Below, in pieces: positions 1 to 5,795 of a stretch of 5,795 bases of DNA. A program made the translations under genes and the position numbers. Position 1 is the stretch's first letter; each line of letters begins with the position of its first letter. The stretch spans positions 1 to 5,795 of the forward strand of contig CAMMZE010000082.1 of NCBI GenBank assembly GCA_946529195.1. The letters are read 5' to 3'. The notes below the pieces were generated by a model. It searched no databases. It saw only the letters and a program-made list of their open reading frames with translations, and was not told the DNA's origin. Origin of the DNA: an uncultured Lachnospiraceae bacterium (GTDB lineage Bacteria > Bacillota_A > Clostridia > Lachnospirales > Lachnospiraceae).

Positions 1-831
1 GCCATCGTCAGACGTTTTCTGTCAATCTTTTATCCCCCGGCCCAGTACCAGAAGGTTTCTCTGACGGTAAATATCCGGACGGAGAGCTTTTCTGCTGGCT
101 TCAAAGCACTGAAGGACCCCGGTTACCTGAAGGTTGCCAGGACAGATATATTCGGGGCAGGAGGCAGCAGACCTGCCGGAGAGCAGGCGGAAAAAACAGA
201 AGATCCGGAGAAGGCCGCAGAGGCGGAAGTCGGATCAGACGATCCCTTCATGGAAGTGCTCTCAAAGCTCAGAAAGGGCATGAAACTGGGCGTAAATGGT
301 TTCCAGATCAAGGAAGGAGAGACTTCTCCGCCCAAGAGATATAATTCCGGTTCTATCATTCTGGCCATGGAGAATGCCGGACAGCTGATTGAGGATGAGG
401 AGCTTCGCGCCCAGATCAAAAACAGCGGGATCGGGACTTCGGCCACGCGCGCGGAGATTCTGAAAAAGCTCTTTACCATCCGCTATCTGGCCCTTAACAA
501 AAAGACACAGATCATCACGCCGACATTGATGGGGGAGATGGTCTATGACATCGTGGATCAGTCGATCCGGTCCCTGCTCAATCCGGAGCTGACGGCCAGC
601 TGGGAAAAGGGACTCAATTACGTTTCAGATGGCAGCATTACCAGTGATGTCTATATGGAGAAGCTGGATAAGTTTATCTCTGACAGGGTCTATTTTGTCA
701 GACGGCTCAATAACCAGAGCGCTCTGCGGGAGAAGTTTGCAGCTGCCGCCAAATATTATAAGCTGCCGGACCGGTCCGGCTCCGCTTCAGGAAAGAGAAA
801 GAAAAAAGAAGATGCAAAGCAGCAAAGCTGA
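1..831 (+). CDS. topB: DNA topoisomerase III (type IA), C-terminal part
   Basis: Partial gene: the frame is open from the first base, and 276 codons precede the TGA at 829-831. Type IA topoisomerases cut one DNA strand through a tyrosine, pass the other strand and reseal; topoisomerase III mainly decatenates and resolves recombination or replication intermediates. The active-site tyrosine and the Toprim domain would lie upstream, outside the window. Visible family signatures (window residue numbers) are the T-S-P-P-K-R-Y segment at 108-114, the GIGTSATRAE block at 143-152, the TPTLMGEMVYDIV segment after it, and a PELTASWEKGL segment. An Ala/Glu/Asp-rich insert at about 51-85 looks like a flexible linker. 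The protein ends in a basic tail (KRKKK at 265-269) with no zinc-finger cysteines. The next gene starts inside this one, 20 nt before its end. The family call is firm; topB rather than another type IA paralogue rests on the GTSATRA block and the lack of zinc fingers. Confidence 0.9.
   Translation, partial: AIVRRFLSIFYPPAQYQKVSLTVNIRTESFSAGFKALKDPGYLKVARTDIFGAGGSRPAGEQAEKTEDPEKAAEAEVGSDDPFMEVLSKLRKGMKLGVNGFQIKEGETSPPKRYNSGSIILAMENAGQLIEDEELRAQIKNSGIGTSATRAEILKKLFTIRYLALNKKTQIITPTLMGEMVYDIVDQSIRSLLNPELTASWEKGLNYVSDGSITSDVYMEKLDKFISDRVYFVRRLNNQSALREKFAAAAKYYKLPDRSGSASGKRKKKEDAKQQS
765..780. repeat. Perfect 16-bp palindrome in the topB tail
   Basis: The bases GCCGGACCGGTCCGGC equal their own reverse complement, with no mismatch. 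In RNA they could form a 6-bp GC-rich stem with a CCGG loop, ending 31 nt before the CPBP start codon. No T-run follows, so it is not an intrinsic terminator. It lies in codons for the poorly conserved end of the topoisomerase (residues 255-260). It could be an operator-like site, an RNA hairpin affecting translation of the next gene, or chance. Confidence 0.5.
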
Positions 832-1747
832 TGGGGCGCGTCTGCATACAGCGCATTTTATACTGCTGGCCGCCTTCGGCCTCTATCTGCTCTACGGGCG
901 GCTGAGTCATTTCCTGCCCTTTTATGAGTATAAGTTTCCGGTCCTTCTGATCAGTCAGCTCTTGTTTGTGATCCCCGGGATGCTGGTTCTTCGCATGCAG
1001 GGAGAGGACTGGGCAGAAAGAATACGGTTTACTGTGCCGGATGGCCGCAACGTGCTGATGGGCCTGATCGTTATGGTCTGCGCCTATCCGCTGGCAGTTC
1101 TGATGAATCTGGTCTCTCAATTGTTTGTGGAGAATCAGGTAACTTCAGTGGTTGCCTATATGCTGCAGTTTGGGCTGGGACCCTCGATTTTCATCCTGGC
1201 TCTGATGCCTGCCTTTACAGAAGAGTTCCTTTTTCGGGGCATTCTCTACTGGAATGCCTACAGAGACCGTTCTAAGGCAGAGGGGATTCTGATCAGTGCG
1301 CTGGCCTTCGGCCTCATGCATCTGAATCTGAACCAGTTTTTCTACGCATTCTTTCTGGGAATCATTTTTGCTCTGATGGTTGAAGCCACAGACAGTATTG
1401 TGGTTTCCATGATCATGCATTTTTCGGTCAATGCTTTCAATGTTTTTGTCAGTTACATGGCAGGAGCAGCAGGTGTGCAGGAAGCATCTTCCGACCAGGC
1501 AGCACTTATGCTGACAGAAGGCATGGATGGCCCCGGACAGGTGATCATCGCAGTCTGCAGTATTCTGGCAGTTTGCGTGCTCCTGATCCTTACGATTTAC
1601 AGGACATTTACATTAAACGGGAGAAGTCTGCGCCGGGAGGCGGCAGCGGATCCCGGACAGGATAAAAAACATACGGCAGACCTTCTGCTGGTATTCTACA
1701 TAGCTGCCGCTCTGATTATAACGGTGCAGAGCACCGTATTCCGCTAG
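812..1747 (+). CDS. CPBP family intramembrane glutamic endopeptidase
   Basis: Predicted 311-residue polytopic membrane protease of the CPBP/Abi family (Rce1-like). Members cleave prenylated proteins in eukaryotes; in bacteria they act in bacteriocin self-immunity, peptide maturation or signalling, and the substrate here is unknown. All three family motifs are present in order: EExxxR as E137-E138-F-L-F-R142, FxxxH as F166-G-L-M-H170, and HxxxN as H203-F-S-V-N207. These supply the catalytic glutamate and the polar residues that activate water. About eight or nine hydrophobic segments are visible, including 14-28, 43-60, 80-104, 124-140, 174-191, 196-216, 243-265 and 290-306. The last two, joined by a basic loop (264-289), lie beyond the core domain. 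The ATG at 812 is chosen because it directly precedes the first membrane segment. Initiation further upstream would only add residues read out of frame from topB. The start has only a purine-rich stretch and no clear Shine-Dalgarno sequence, which suggests coupling to topB translation. Confidence 0.9.
   Translation: MQSSKADGARLHTAHFILLAAFGLYLLYGRLSHFLPFYEYKFPVLLISQLLFVIPGMLVLRMQGEDWAERIRFTVPDGRNVLMGLIVMVCAYPLAVLMNLVSQLFVENQVTSVVAYMLQFGLGPSIFILALMPAFTEEFLFRGILYWNAYRDRSKAEGILISALAFGLMHLNLNQFFYAFFLGIIFALMVEATDSIVVSMIMHFSVNAFNVFVSYMAGAAGVQEASSDQAALMLTEGMDGPGQVIIAVCSILAVCVLLILTIYRTFTLNGRSLRREAAADPGQDKKHTADLLLVFYIAAALIITVQSTVFR
1721..1737 (+). other. 7-bp hairpin near the CPBP stop codon
   Basis: ACGGTGC and GCACCGT form a perfect 7-bp stem with an AGA loop, ending 7 nt before the TAG at 1745-1747. 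The following bases (ATTCCGCTAG) contain no T-run, so it does not qualify as an intrinsic terminator. It could act as an RNA stability or processing element between genes 2 and 3, or be chance. Confidence 0.35.
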
Positions 1748-1769
1748 AAAGACAGGCCGGCAAAGAGAA

Positions 1770-1774
1770 AGGAG
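1770..1774 (+). promoter_or_regulatory. Ribosome binding site that favours a TTG start
   Basis: AGGAG lies 8 nt before the TTG at 1783 but only 2 nt before the in-frame GTG at 1777. Usual spacing is about 5-9 nt, so TTG is the better start even though it is the rarer codon. The two choices differ by two residues. Confidence 0.6.
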
Positions 1775-1782
1775 AGGTGGAA

Positions 1783-2586
1783 TTGGCACAGGACAAAAAG
1801 AAAAAAGTGGCTGCCCCGGCACCGGATGCCAGACACCTCAGCCTGGAAGAGACAGATGAGATCGTAGATTTTTATATGTTCAATGCTTTCCGCATAGCAA
1901 TGGGAACCATGTTCTGTATTGTTTCCCCTGTGGTTGCGGTTCTGATCGACGGATTCAATACAGCCAGCCTGATTCCGGAGGAAGCGGCAGAACTGCTGGA
2001 GAGCATGTCTATCATCATTTTTGTGGCCATTGCCGCCTGCATGTTTATCTATTCCGGAGTCCGTGTGGAAAAATGGAGTTTCCTCCATGAAGAAGCCTGC
2101 ATTCTGGATCCCAGGGCAGCCAGGTATGTCAGGAGAGAAAAGAGCGGCTACTGGCCCATGCATATGAAGGTGACAGCAGCCGGAATCGCTCTGTGTGCCG
2201 CCGGGATTCTGCTTGGCGTGCTGGTGAGCAGGCTGGGAGAGGAGCAGACGGTCTATGCCTTTAACCTTGGGGCGGCCCTCCTTCTGATCCTGCTGTCGAT
2301 CGGGGTATTTCTGATCGTGATGAGCATGCTGCGCATGCATTATTATAATATGCTCCTGGGGTTGAAGGGAAAACAGCCCCGGAAAAAGGAAGAAGAGCCG
2401 GCAGATGGCAAAGTCAAGTACAGAATTCCCTTTGTACAGAAAGCCATGTCCGTATTCTGGCCGACTATCCTGGCTTTTTACCTGAGCATGAGCTTTCTGA
2501 CCTTTGCCTGGGAGATCAGCTGGATCATATGGCCGATTGCATTCATCGCCAGGGGCATTATCAATCTGCTGTTTAAGGAGCGGTGA
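1783..2586 (+). CDS. Six-helix membrane protein resembling XRE-linked sensor domains, without HTH
   Basis: Hypothetical integral membrane protein of 267 residues from TTG 1783, or 269 from GTG 1777. Numbering here uses the GTG start. After a Lys-rich N-terminus (KKKK at 7-10) come hydrophobic segments at about 37-57, 78-96, 132-150, 162-185, 224-243 and 248-266, giving six likely helices. A basic/acidic loop at 197-216 looks cytoplasmic. The repeated pattern of a membrane segment followed by a soluble stretch, and the C-terminal WIIWPIAF segment (249-256), resemble the membrane half of Firmicute proteins that carry an N-terminal XRE helix-turn-helix. That resemblance is recalled from family patterns, not searched. 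Only about 25 residues precede the first helix, so there is no room for a DNA-binding domain. The gene starts 35 nt after the CPBP stop and ends 4 nt before the DUF4097 gene, which suggests co-expression and perhaps physical partnership. Biochemical function is unknown. Confidence 0.8.
   Translation: MAQDKKKKVAAPAPDARHLSLEETDEIVDFYMFNAFRIAMGTMFCIVSPVVAVLIDGFNTASLIPEEAAELLESMSIIIFVAIAACMFIYSGVRVEKWSFLHEEACILDPRAARYVRREKSGYWPMHMKVTAAGIALCAAGILLGVLVSRLGEEQTVYAFNLGAALLLILLSIGVFLIVMSMLRMHYYNMLLGLKGKQPRKKEEEPADGKVKYRIPFVQKAMSVFWPTILAFYLSMSFLTFAWEISWIIWPIAFIARGIINLLFKER
2575..2580 (+). promoter_or_regulatory. Ribosome binding site of the DUF4097 gene
   Basis: AAGGAG lies inside the last codons of the preceding membrane protein gene, 10 nt before the ATG at 2591. 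Ribosomes finishing the upstream gene would cover it, which points to translational coupling. Confidence 0.65.
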
Positions 2587-2590
2587 AGTC

Positions 2591-3367
2591 ATGAAGAGGA
2601 AATTATACTATACCCTGCTGATCCTGGTTACCGCTTCCTGTATGCTCTACGGCAGTTTCCGGCATATCCTGCAGACACGCGGGCAGGCGGAGAAGGAAGA
2701 GTTCTCTAATGTAGCCATGGAAGACGGCAGCGGTGAGTTCAACCAGCAACTGGCAGAATTTGACAGCATCCGGGCAGATGTCAGTGTCTGCAGCATTACC
2801 ATAATGCGGGGAGAAAAATACAGTATCAGCGGATACTATATCAAGGATATGAAGTCGGATTTCAGTATCAAAAAAAGAGTACTGATCATCCGGCAGAACC
2901 TGACCTCGGCGGATCATGTGCTGGGTGTGCACAGGGATGACAACGGGATTGTAATCACCATTCCGGAGGAAGCCTCGCTCAAGAGGATCGATCTGGAAAG
3001 TGAAGTCGCAACTCTGAAATTCAGCGGCATTGATGCCAAACGGTGCAGGGTCCGCAACCAGACCGGTGATCTGCTGGTGGATGGGATGAAGACAGAGTAC
3101 GGCATGTTTGTCGTGGATGCCGGCAATATTGATATGAAGGATATGGATTTTGAACGTCTGCACATACGGTCCGGCGTATCAGAGGTAAATGTCGCTTCTC
3201 TGAATAATCTGGATGACTGCCGGGTAGGTTTGTCGACCGGGGCCGGCAATGTAGAATATGACGGAAAAGAGTACCGCGGCTCTTATGAAGAAGAGGGCAG
3301 CGGAGACAGACTGCTTGAGATTACGAATGGTACCGGAAATGTTCTGGTTTCCCATAAAGCAAAGTAA
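2591..3367 (+). CDS. Membrane-anchored DUF4097 (toastrack-type) beta-repeat protein
   Basis: A 258-residue protein with a basic N-terminus (KRK at 2-4) and one hydrophobic segment at about 5-22, serving as an uncleaved anchor or signal peptide. The rest is predicted to be extracytoplasmic. From about residue 100 onward it shows short beta-strand repeats ending in Gly turns: N-Q-T-G-D-L-L-V-D-G at 156-165, D-A-G-N-I-D-M at 176-182, R-S-G-V-S-E-V-N-V at 193-201, S-T-G-A-G-N-V-E-Y-D-G at 215-225 and N-G-T-G-N-V-L-V at 246-253. This is the pattern of DUF4097, a right-handed beta-helix-like family grouped with the toastrack domains of Lia/phage-shock systems, thought to serve as interaction scaffolds. 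Cys17 lies in V-T-A-S-C, a poor lipobox (Thr at -3), so a lipoprotein is possible but not favoured. ATG 2591 is supported by AAGGAG and by the signal-like N-terminus. The upstream gene ends 4 nt before it. Its partner or ligand is unknown. Confidence 0.85.
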   Translation: MKRKLYYTLLILVTASCMLYGSFRHILQTRGQAEKEEFSNVAMEDGSGEFNQQLAEFDSIRADVSVCSITIMRGEKYSISGYYIKDMKSDFSIKKRVLIIRQNLTSADHVLGVHRDDNGIVITIPEEASLKRIDLESEVATLKFSGIDAKRCRVRNQTGDLLVDGMKTEYGMFVVDAGNIDMKDMDFERLHIRSGVSEVNVASLNNLDDCRVGLSTGAGNVEYDGKEYRGSYEEEGSGDRLLEITNGTGNVLVSHKAK

Positions 3368-3379
3368 TGTTTTATCAAT

Positions 3380-3384
3380 GGAGG
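3380..3384 (+). promoter_or_regulatory. Ribosome binding site of the clostripain-like gene
   Basis: GGAGG lies 7 nt before the ATG at 3392, an ideal spacing and the strongest site in the window. It sits in the 24-nt gap after the DUF4097 stop codon. No promoter or terminator fits in that gap. Confidence 0.75.
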
Positions 3385-3391
3385 TGTTCCT

Positions 3392-5795
3392 ATGGAGAAG
3401 AACAGACCGAGGGGCCGTGAGAGAAATGTCACCGGTTCCGGCAAACAGGTTTACAAGCGCGGAGACGGGCTGGGAGGAGGACCGGTCGGTTCCTCTGACG
3501 GGCACAGCGGCCGTGGTTCCGGCAGAAAAAGCGGCGGCTCCGGCGTCACCAGAGGCGCAGGTCTCAGCCTTCCTGTGATCCTCATTCTGGCCATCGTCTT
3601 TTTTATGAGAGGCGGATTGGGCGGATCTGATACAGGCAGTACAGATTCTTATTATGGAAACAGCCAGACGACCTCTTACAGCAGCTATGACTACGGAGAT
3701 AATCTGAGCTCGACCGGAAGCGCCCAGAGCAACAGCTCTTCATCCTCCGGGACGACGATCAACACCTGGACCAGCGGTCCTTCCGGCAACACCGGGACTC
3801 TGGATACTGCAGTTGTCTCCGGTGCCAGGGACAAGTATACAACGATCAAAGGCGGCGGCAAGGATACCGTGACGATCATGGTCTACATGTGCGGCACGGA
3901 TCTGGAGTCCAGAAGCGCCATGGGAACTTCCGACCTGCAGGAGATGATCTCTTCTAACATTGGAAGCAATGTCAATCTCCTGGTTTATACGGGCGGCTGC
4001 AAATCCTGGAGAAACAATGTGGTCAGCAGCAGTACCAACCAGGTCTATCAGGTGGTTAGCGGCGGCCTGAAAAAGCTGGCAGAAGATGGCTCCAAGTCCA
4101 TGGTGGATCCAGCCACTCTGACTTCTTTTATCCAGTTCTGCTCCAAGAATTTCCCGGCCAACCGCAATGAGCTCATCCTCTGGGACCACGGCAGCGGTAC
4201 AGTCAGCGGCTACGGCTATGATGAGAAGTATCCGACAAAGGGATCCATGAGTCTTTCCGGCATCAACAAGGCCCTCAAAAACGCCGGCATGAAGTTTGAC
4301 TTCATCGGCTTTGACGCCTGCCTGATGGCAACCGCTGAGACAGCACTTATGCTCGACGATTACGCGGATTATATGATTGCATCGGAAGAGACAGAGCCCG
4401 GCATCGGCTGGTATTACACCGAATGGCTCAACAAGCTTTCAGCCAACACTTCGATCGCAACGACAGACCTGGGCAAGGTGCTCATTGACAGCTTCGCTTC
4501 TGCCTGCGCTTCCAAGTGCAGAGGACAGTCCACAACCCTTTCCATTACGGATCTGGCAGAGCTGTCCTATACCATGCCGGACAAGATGACTGCCTTTGCG
4601 GATTCCATCAGCTCTCTGATCTCAAATGATCAGTACCGGCAGGTGTCCGCAGCCAGAAATGGCGTGCGTGAATTTGCCAGAAGCAACCGGATCGATCAGG
4701 TAGACCTGGTACATCTGGCTGAGCGGATGGGAACAGAGGAAGGAAAAGCCCTGAGTGAAGTCATCAGAGCAGCTGTCAAGTACAACCGCACTTCCTCCGA
4801 CATGACCAATTCCTACGGCCTGTCCATCTATTTCCCTTACCAGAGGCCGAACTATGTGGACTCTGCAGTTCATACCTATAATGAGATCGGCATGGATGCC
4901 AGCTACACCAGATGCATCCAGGAGTTTGCCAGCGTAGGAGCGGCCGGATACGCATCTTCCGGAAGCAGCAATTCTCCCTTCGGATCTTTGCTTGGCGGCG
5001 GCAACCAGTCCATGGATGCTGAGGCCATCGGACAGCTCTTAAACAGCTTCCTGGGCGGCAACTACAGCATGTATGAAGGACTGAGCAGCAGCAATACCGG
5101 TTTCCTGTCCGGCAGATCCATTCCGGATGAGCAGCTGACAGAGTATATCCAGTCCAACCATTTTGATGCTTCTCAGCTGGTTTGGACCCAGAATAATGAC
5201 GGAAGCCTCAAGATGCAGCTGACCGAAGACCAGTGGGCTCTGGTCAATGACCTGAACCTGAATGTATTCTACGATGACGGAGAGGGCTTTATCGATCTTG
5301 GTCTGGACAATGTCTACAGCTTTGATGATGACGGCTGCCTGATTCCAGACACCTCCGGTGCATGGCTTGCCATCAATGACCAGCCTGTGGCTTACTACCA
5401 CGAAGTGACCGTCGATGACGGAGAAAACTACAGCATCATCGGCAGAGTGCCTGTCCTGCTCAACGGAGAACACGCCAACCTGATTATCGTATTCAACAAT
5501 GAGAATCCGCATGGTATAGTAGCCGGCGCCCGCACCAATTATGTGAATGGTGAAACCGAGACAGTGGCCAAAAATATGACCGAGATTCAGGACGGCGATA
5601 CCATCACCTTCCTCTGTGATTACTACAGCTACGACGGAAAGTACCAGGACAGCTACAGGATGGGCGAGGATATCACAGTAAGCGGCGGCCTGACAGTCAG
5701 TGATGTAGAAATGGACTTTAACAGACTGCAGATCTGCTATCGGTTCACTGATATCTATAATGCAAATCACTGGTCTGAGACCATTGATCTCAAGT
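3392..5795 (+). CDS. Clostripain-family (peptidase C11) membrane-anchored cysteine protease, 3' end cut off
   Basis: Open from the ATG to the window edge: 801 complete codons and one base, no stop. Clan CD cysteine protease with the C11 His/Cys dyad: L-W-D-H-G-S-G with His266 and F-D-A-C-L-M with Cys310. The His-Cys spacing of 44 is close to PmC11 (about 46). Asp308, two residues before the Cys, matches the S1 residue that gives clostripain and PmC11 Arg/Lys specificity. Layout: basic Gly/Ser/Arg-rich cytoplasmic tail 1-58; one membrane helix about 59-72; Ser/Gly/Tyr/Thr-rich linker 73-155; catalytic domain from about 158 (V-T-I-M-V-Y-M) through A-S-E-E-T-E-P-G-I-G-W at 330-340 to about 515; low-complexity Gly/Ser/Asn linker 516-575; Asp/Asn/Tyr-rich, probably beta-rich C-terminal region 576-801. 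The protease would therefore face outside the membrane. Lys279 and Lys283 between His and Cys are candidate self-cleavage sites, as in PmC11. It closes the gene cluster, 24 nt after the DUF4097 gene. Substrate is unknown. Confidence 0.92.
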   Translation, partial: MEKNRPRGRERNVTGSGKQVYKRGDGLGGGPVGSSDGHSGRGSGRKSGGSGVTRGAGLSLPVILILAIVFFMRGGLGGSDTGSTDSYYGNSQTTSYSSYDYGDNLSSTGSAQSNSSSSSGTTINTWTSGPSGNTGTLDTAVVSGARDKYTTIKGGGKDTVTIMVYMCGTDLESRSAMGTSDLQEMISSNIGSNVNLLVYTGGCKSWRNNVVSSSTNQVYQVVSGGLKKLAEDGSKSMVDPATLTSFIQFCSKNFPANRNELILWDHGSGTVSGYGYDEKYPTKGSMSLSGINKALKNAGMKFDFIGFDACLMATAETALMLDDYADYMIASEETEPGIGWYYTEWLNKLSANTSIATTDLGKVLIDSFASACASKCRGQSTTLSITDLAELSYTMPDKMTAFADSISSLISNDQYRQVSAARNGVREFARSNRIDQVDLVHLAERMGTEEGKALSEVIRAAVKYNRTSSDMTNSYGLSIYFPYQRPNYVDSAVHTYNEIGMDASYTRCIQEFASVGAAGYASSGSSNSPFGSLLGGGNQSMDAEAIGQLLNSFLGGNYSMYEGLSSSNTGFLSGRSIPDEQLTEYIQSNHFDASQLVWTQNNDGSLKMQLTEDQWALVNDLNLNVFYDDGEGFIDLGLDNVYSFDDDGCLIPDTSGAWLAINDQPVAYYHEVTVDDGENYSIIGRVPVLLNGEHANLIIVFNNENPHGIVAGARTNYVNGETETVAKNMTEIQDGDTITFLCDYYSYDGKYQDSYRMGEDITVSGGLTVSDVEMDFNRLQICYRFTDIYNANHWSETIDLK

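Noticed and set aside
629..811. Extension of the CPBP frame upstream to an ATG at 629
   Set aside because: It would add 61 residues lying wholly inside topB in another frame, with no membrane or motif content. The CPBP fold starts after ATG 812.
831..905. ATG overlapping the topB stop (TGATG) and opening a 24-codon frame
   Set aside because: The TGATG overlap looks like a coupled start, but the frame stops after 24 codons and is out of register with the CPBP protein, whose own ATG is at 812.
2343..2348. TATAAT, a possible -10 box inside the membrane protein gene
   Set aside because: The bases about 17 nt upstream (ATGAGC) do not resemble a -35 box, and no extended -10 TGn is present.
1744..2592. 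Long open frame on the - strand opposite the membrane protein gene (about 280 codons)
   Set aside because: The translation is rich in His, Gln and Pro, as expected when Leu/Met/Ile-rich membrane codons are read in reverse. It has no recognisable domain, and the + strand protein has a good ribosome site and a coherent helix pattern.
2760..2765. TTGACA, a possible -35 box inside the DUF4097 gene
   Set aside because: No TATAAT-like sequence lies 16-18 nt downstream, and the site is deep in coding sequence.
3258..3578. Short + strand open frame spanning the end of the DUF4097 gene and the start of the C11 gene
   Set aside because: It overlaps two well-supported genes in a different frame and has no recognisable domain.
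5039..5770. Long open frame on the - strand opposite the C11 C-terminal region (about 240 codons)
   Set aside because: It mirrors Asp/Asn/Tyr-rich codons as Val/Ile, lacks a domain, and lies opposite a frame that is continuous with the C11 catalytic domain.
1..5795. CRISPR array, tRNA/rRNA genes, insertion sequence or attachment sites
   Set aside because: No regularly spaced repeats, no tRNA-like cloverleaf, no transposase or integrase, and the five genes fill nearly the whole window.

Overview
The window reads as chromosome of a low-to-mid GC Firmicute, most likely a Lachnospiraceae-type gut Clostridium. The reasons are strong AGGAGG-like ribosome binding sites, a topB-type topoisomerase, a clostripain-family (C11) protease with a Gly/Arg-rich cytoplasmic N-terminus, a DUF4097 protein, and a membrane domain that in Firmicutes is usually attached to XRE regulators. 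The assignment is made from protein style, not from a marker gene, so the genus is left open.

All five genes lie on the + strand, closely packed, and together fill the window. (1) 1-831: C-terminal part of DNA topoisomerase III, with its start and catalytic tyrosine upstream of the window. (2) 812-1747: CPBP (CAAX/Abi) intramembrane protease with all three motifs intact; it overlaps topB by 20 nt. (3) 1783-2586: six-helix membrane protein resembling the sensor half of XRE-linked proteins but with no DNA-binding half. (4) 2591-3367: membrane-anchored DUF4097 (toastrack-type) beta-repeat protein. (5) 3392-5795: membrane-anchored clostripain-like cysteine protease with catalytic His266 and Cys310, still open at the right edge. 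Gaps between genes are at most 35 nt, and no intrinsic terminator or convincing promoter was seen, so the set looks co-transcribed from a promoter left of the window.

Genes 2-5 all encode membrane or cell-surface proteins: a protease in the membrane, a multi-pass membrane protein, an extracytoplasmic beta scaffold and a surface protease. Toastrack proteins are known from phage-shock/Lia-type envelope stress systems. One reading is therefore an envelope-stress or surface-proteolysis module placed behind topB. The families are recognisable, but the combination and any joint function are inference.

Other points of interest are a perfect 16-bp palindrome at the end of topB, a 7-bp hairpin just before the CPBP stop codon, a probable TTG start for gene 3, and a motif-like basic cytoplasmic tail on the C11 protease.
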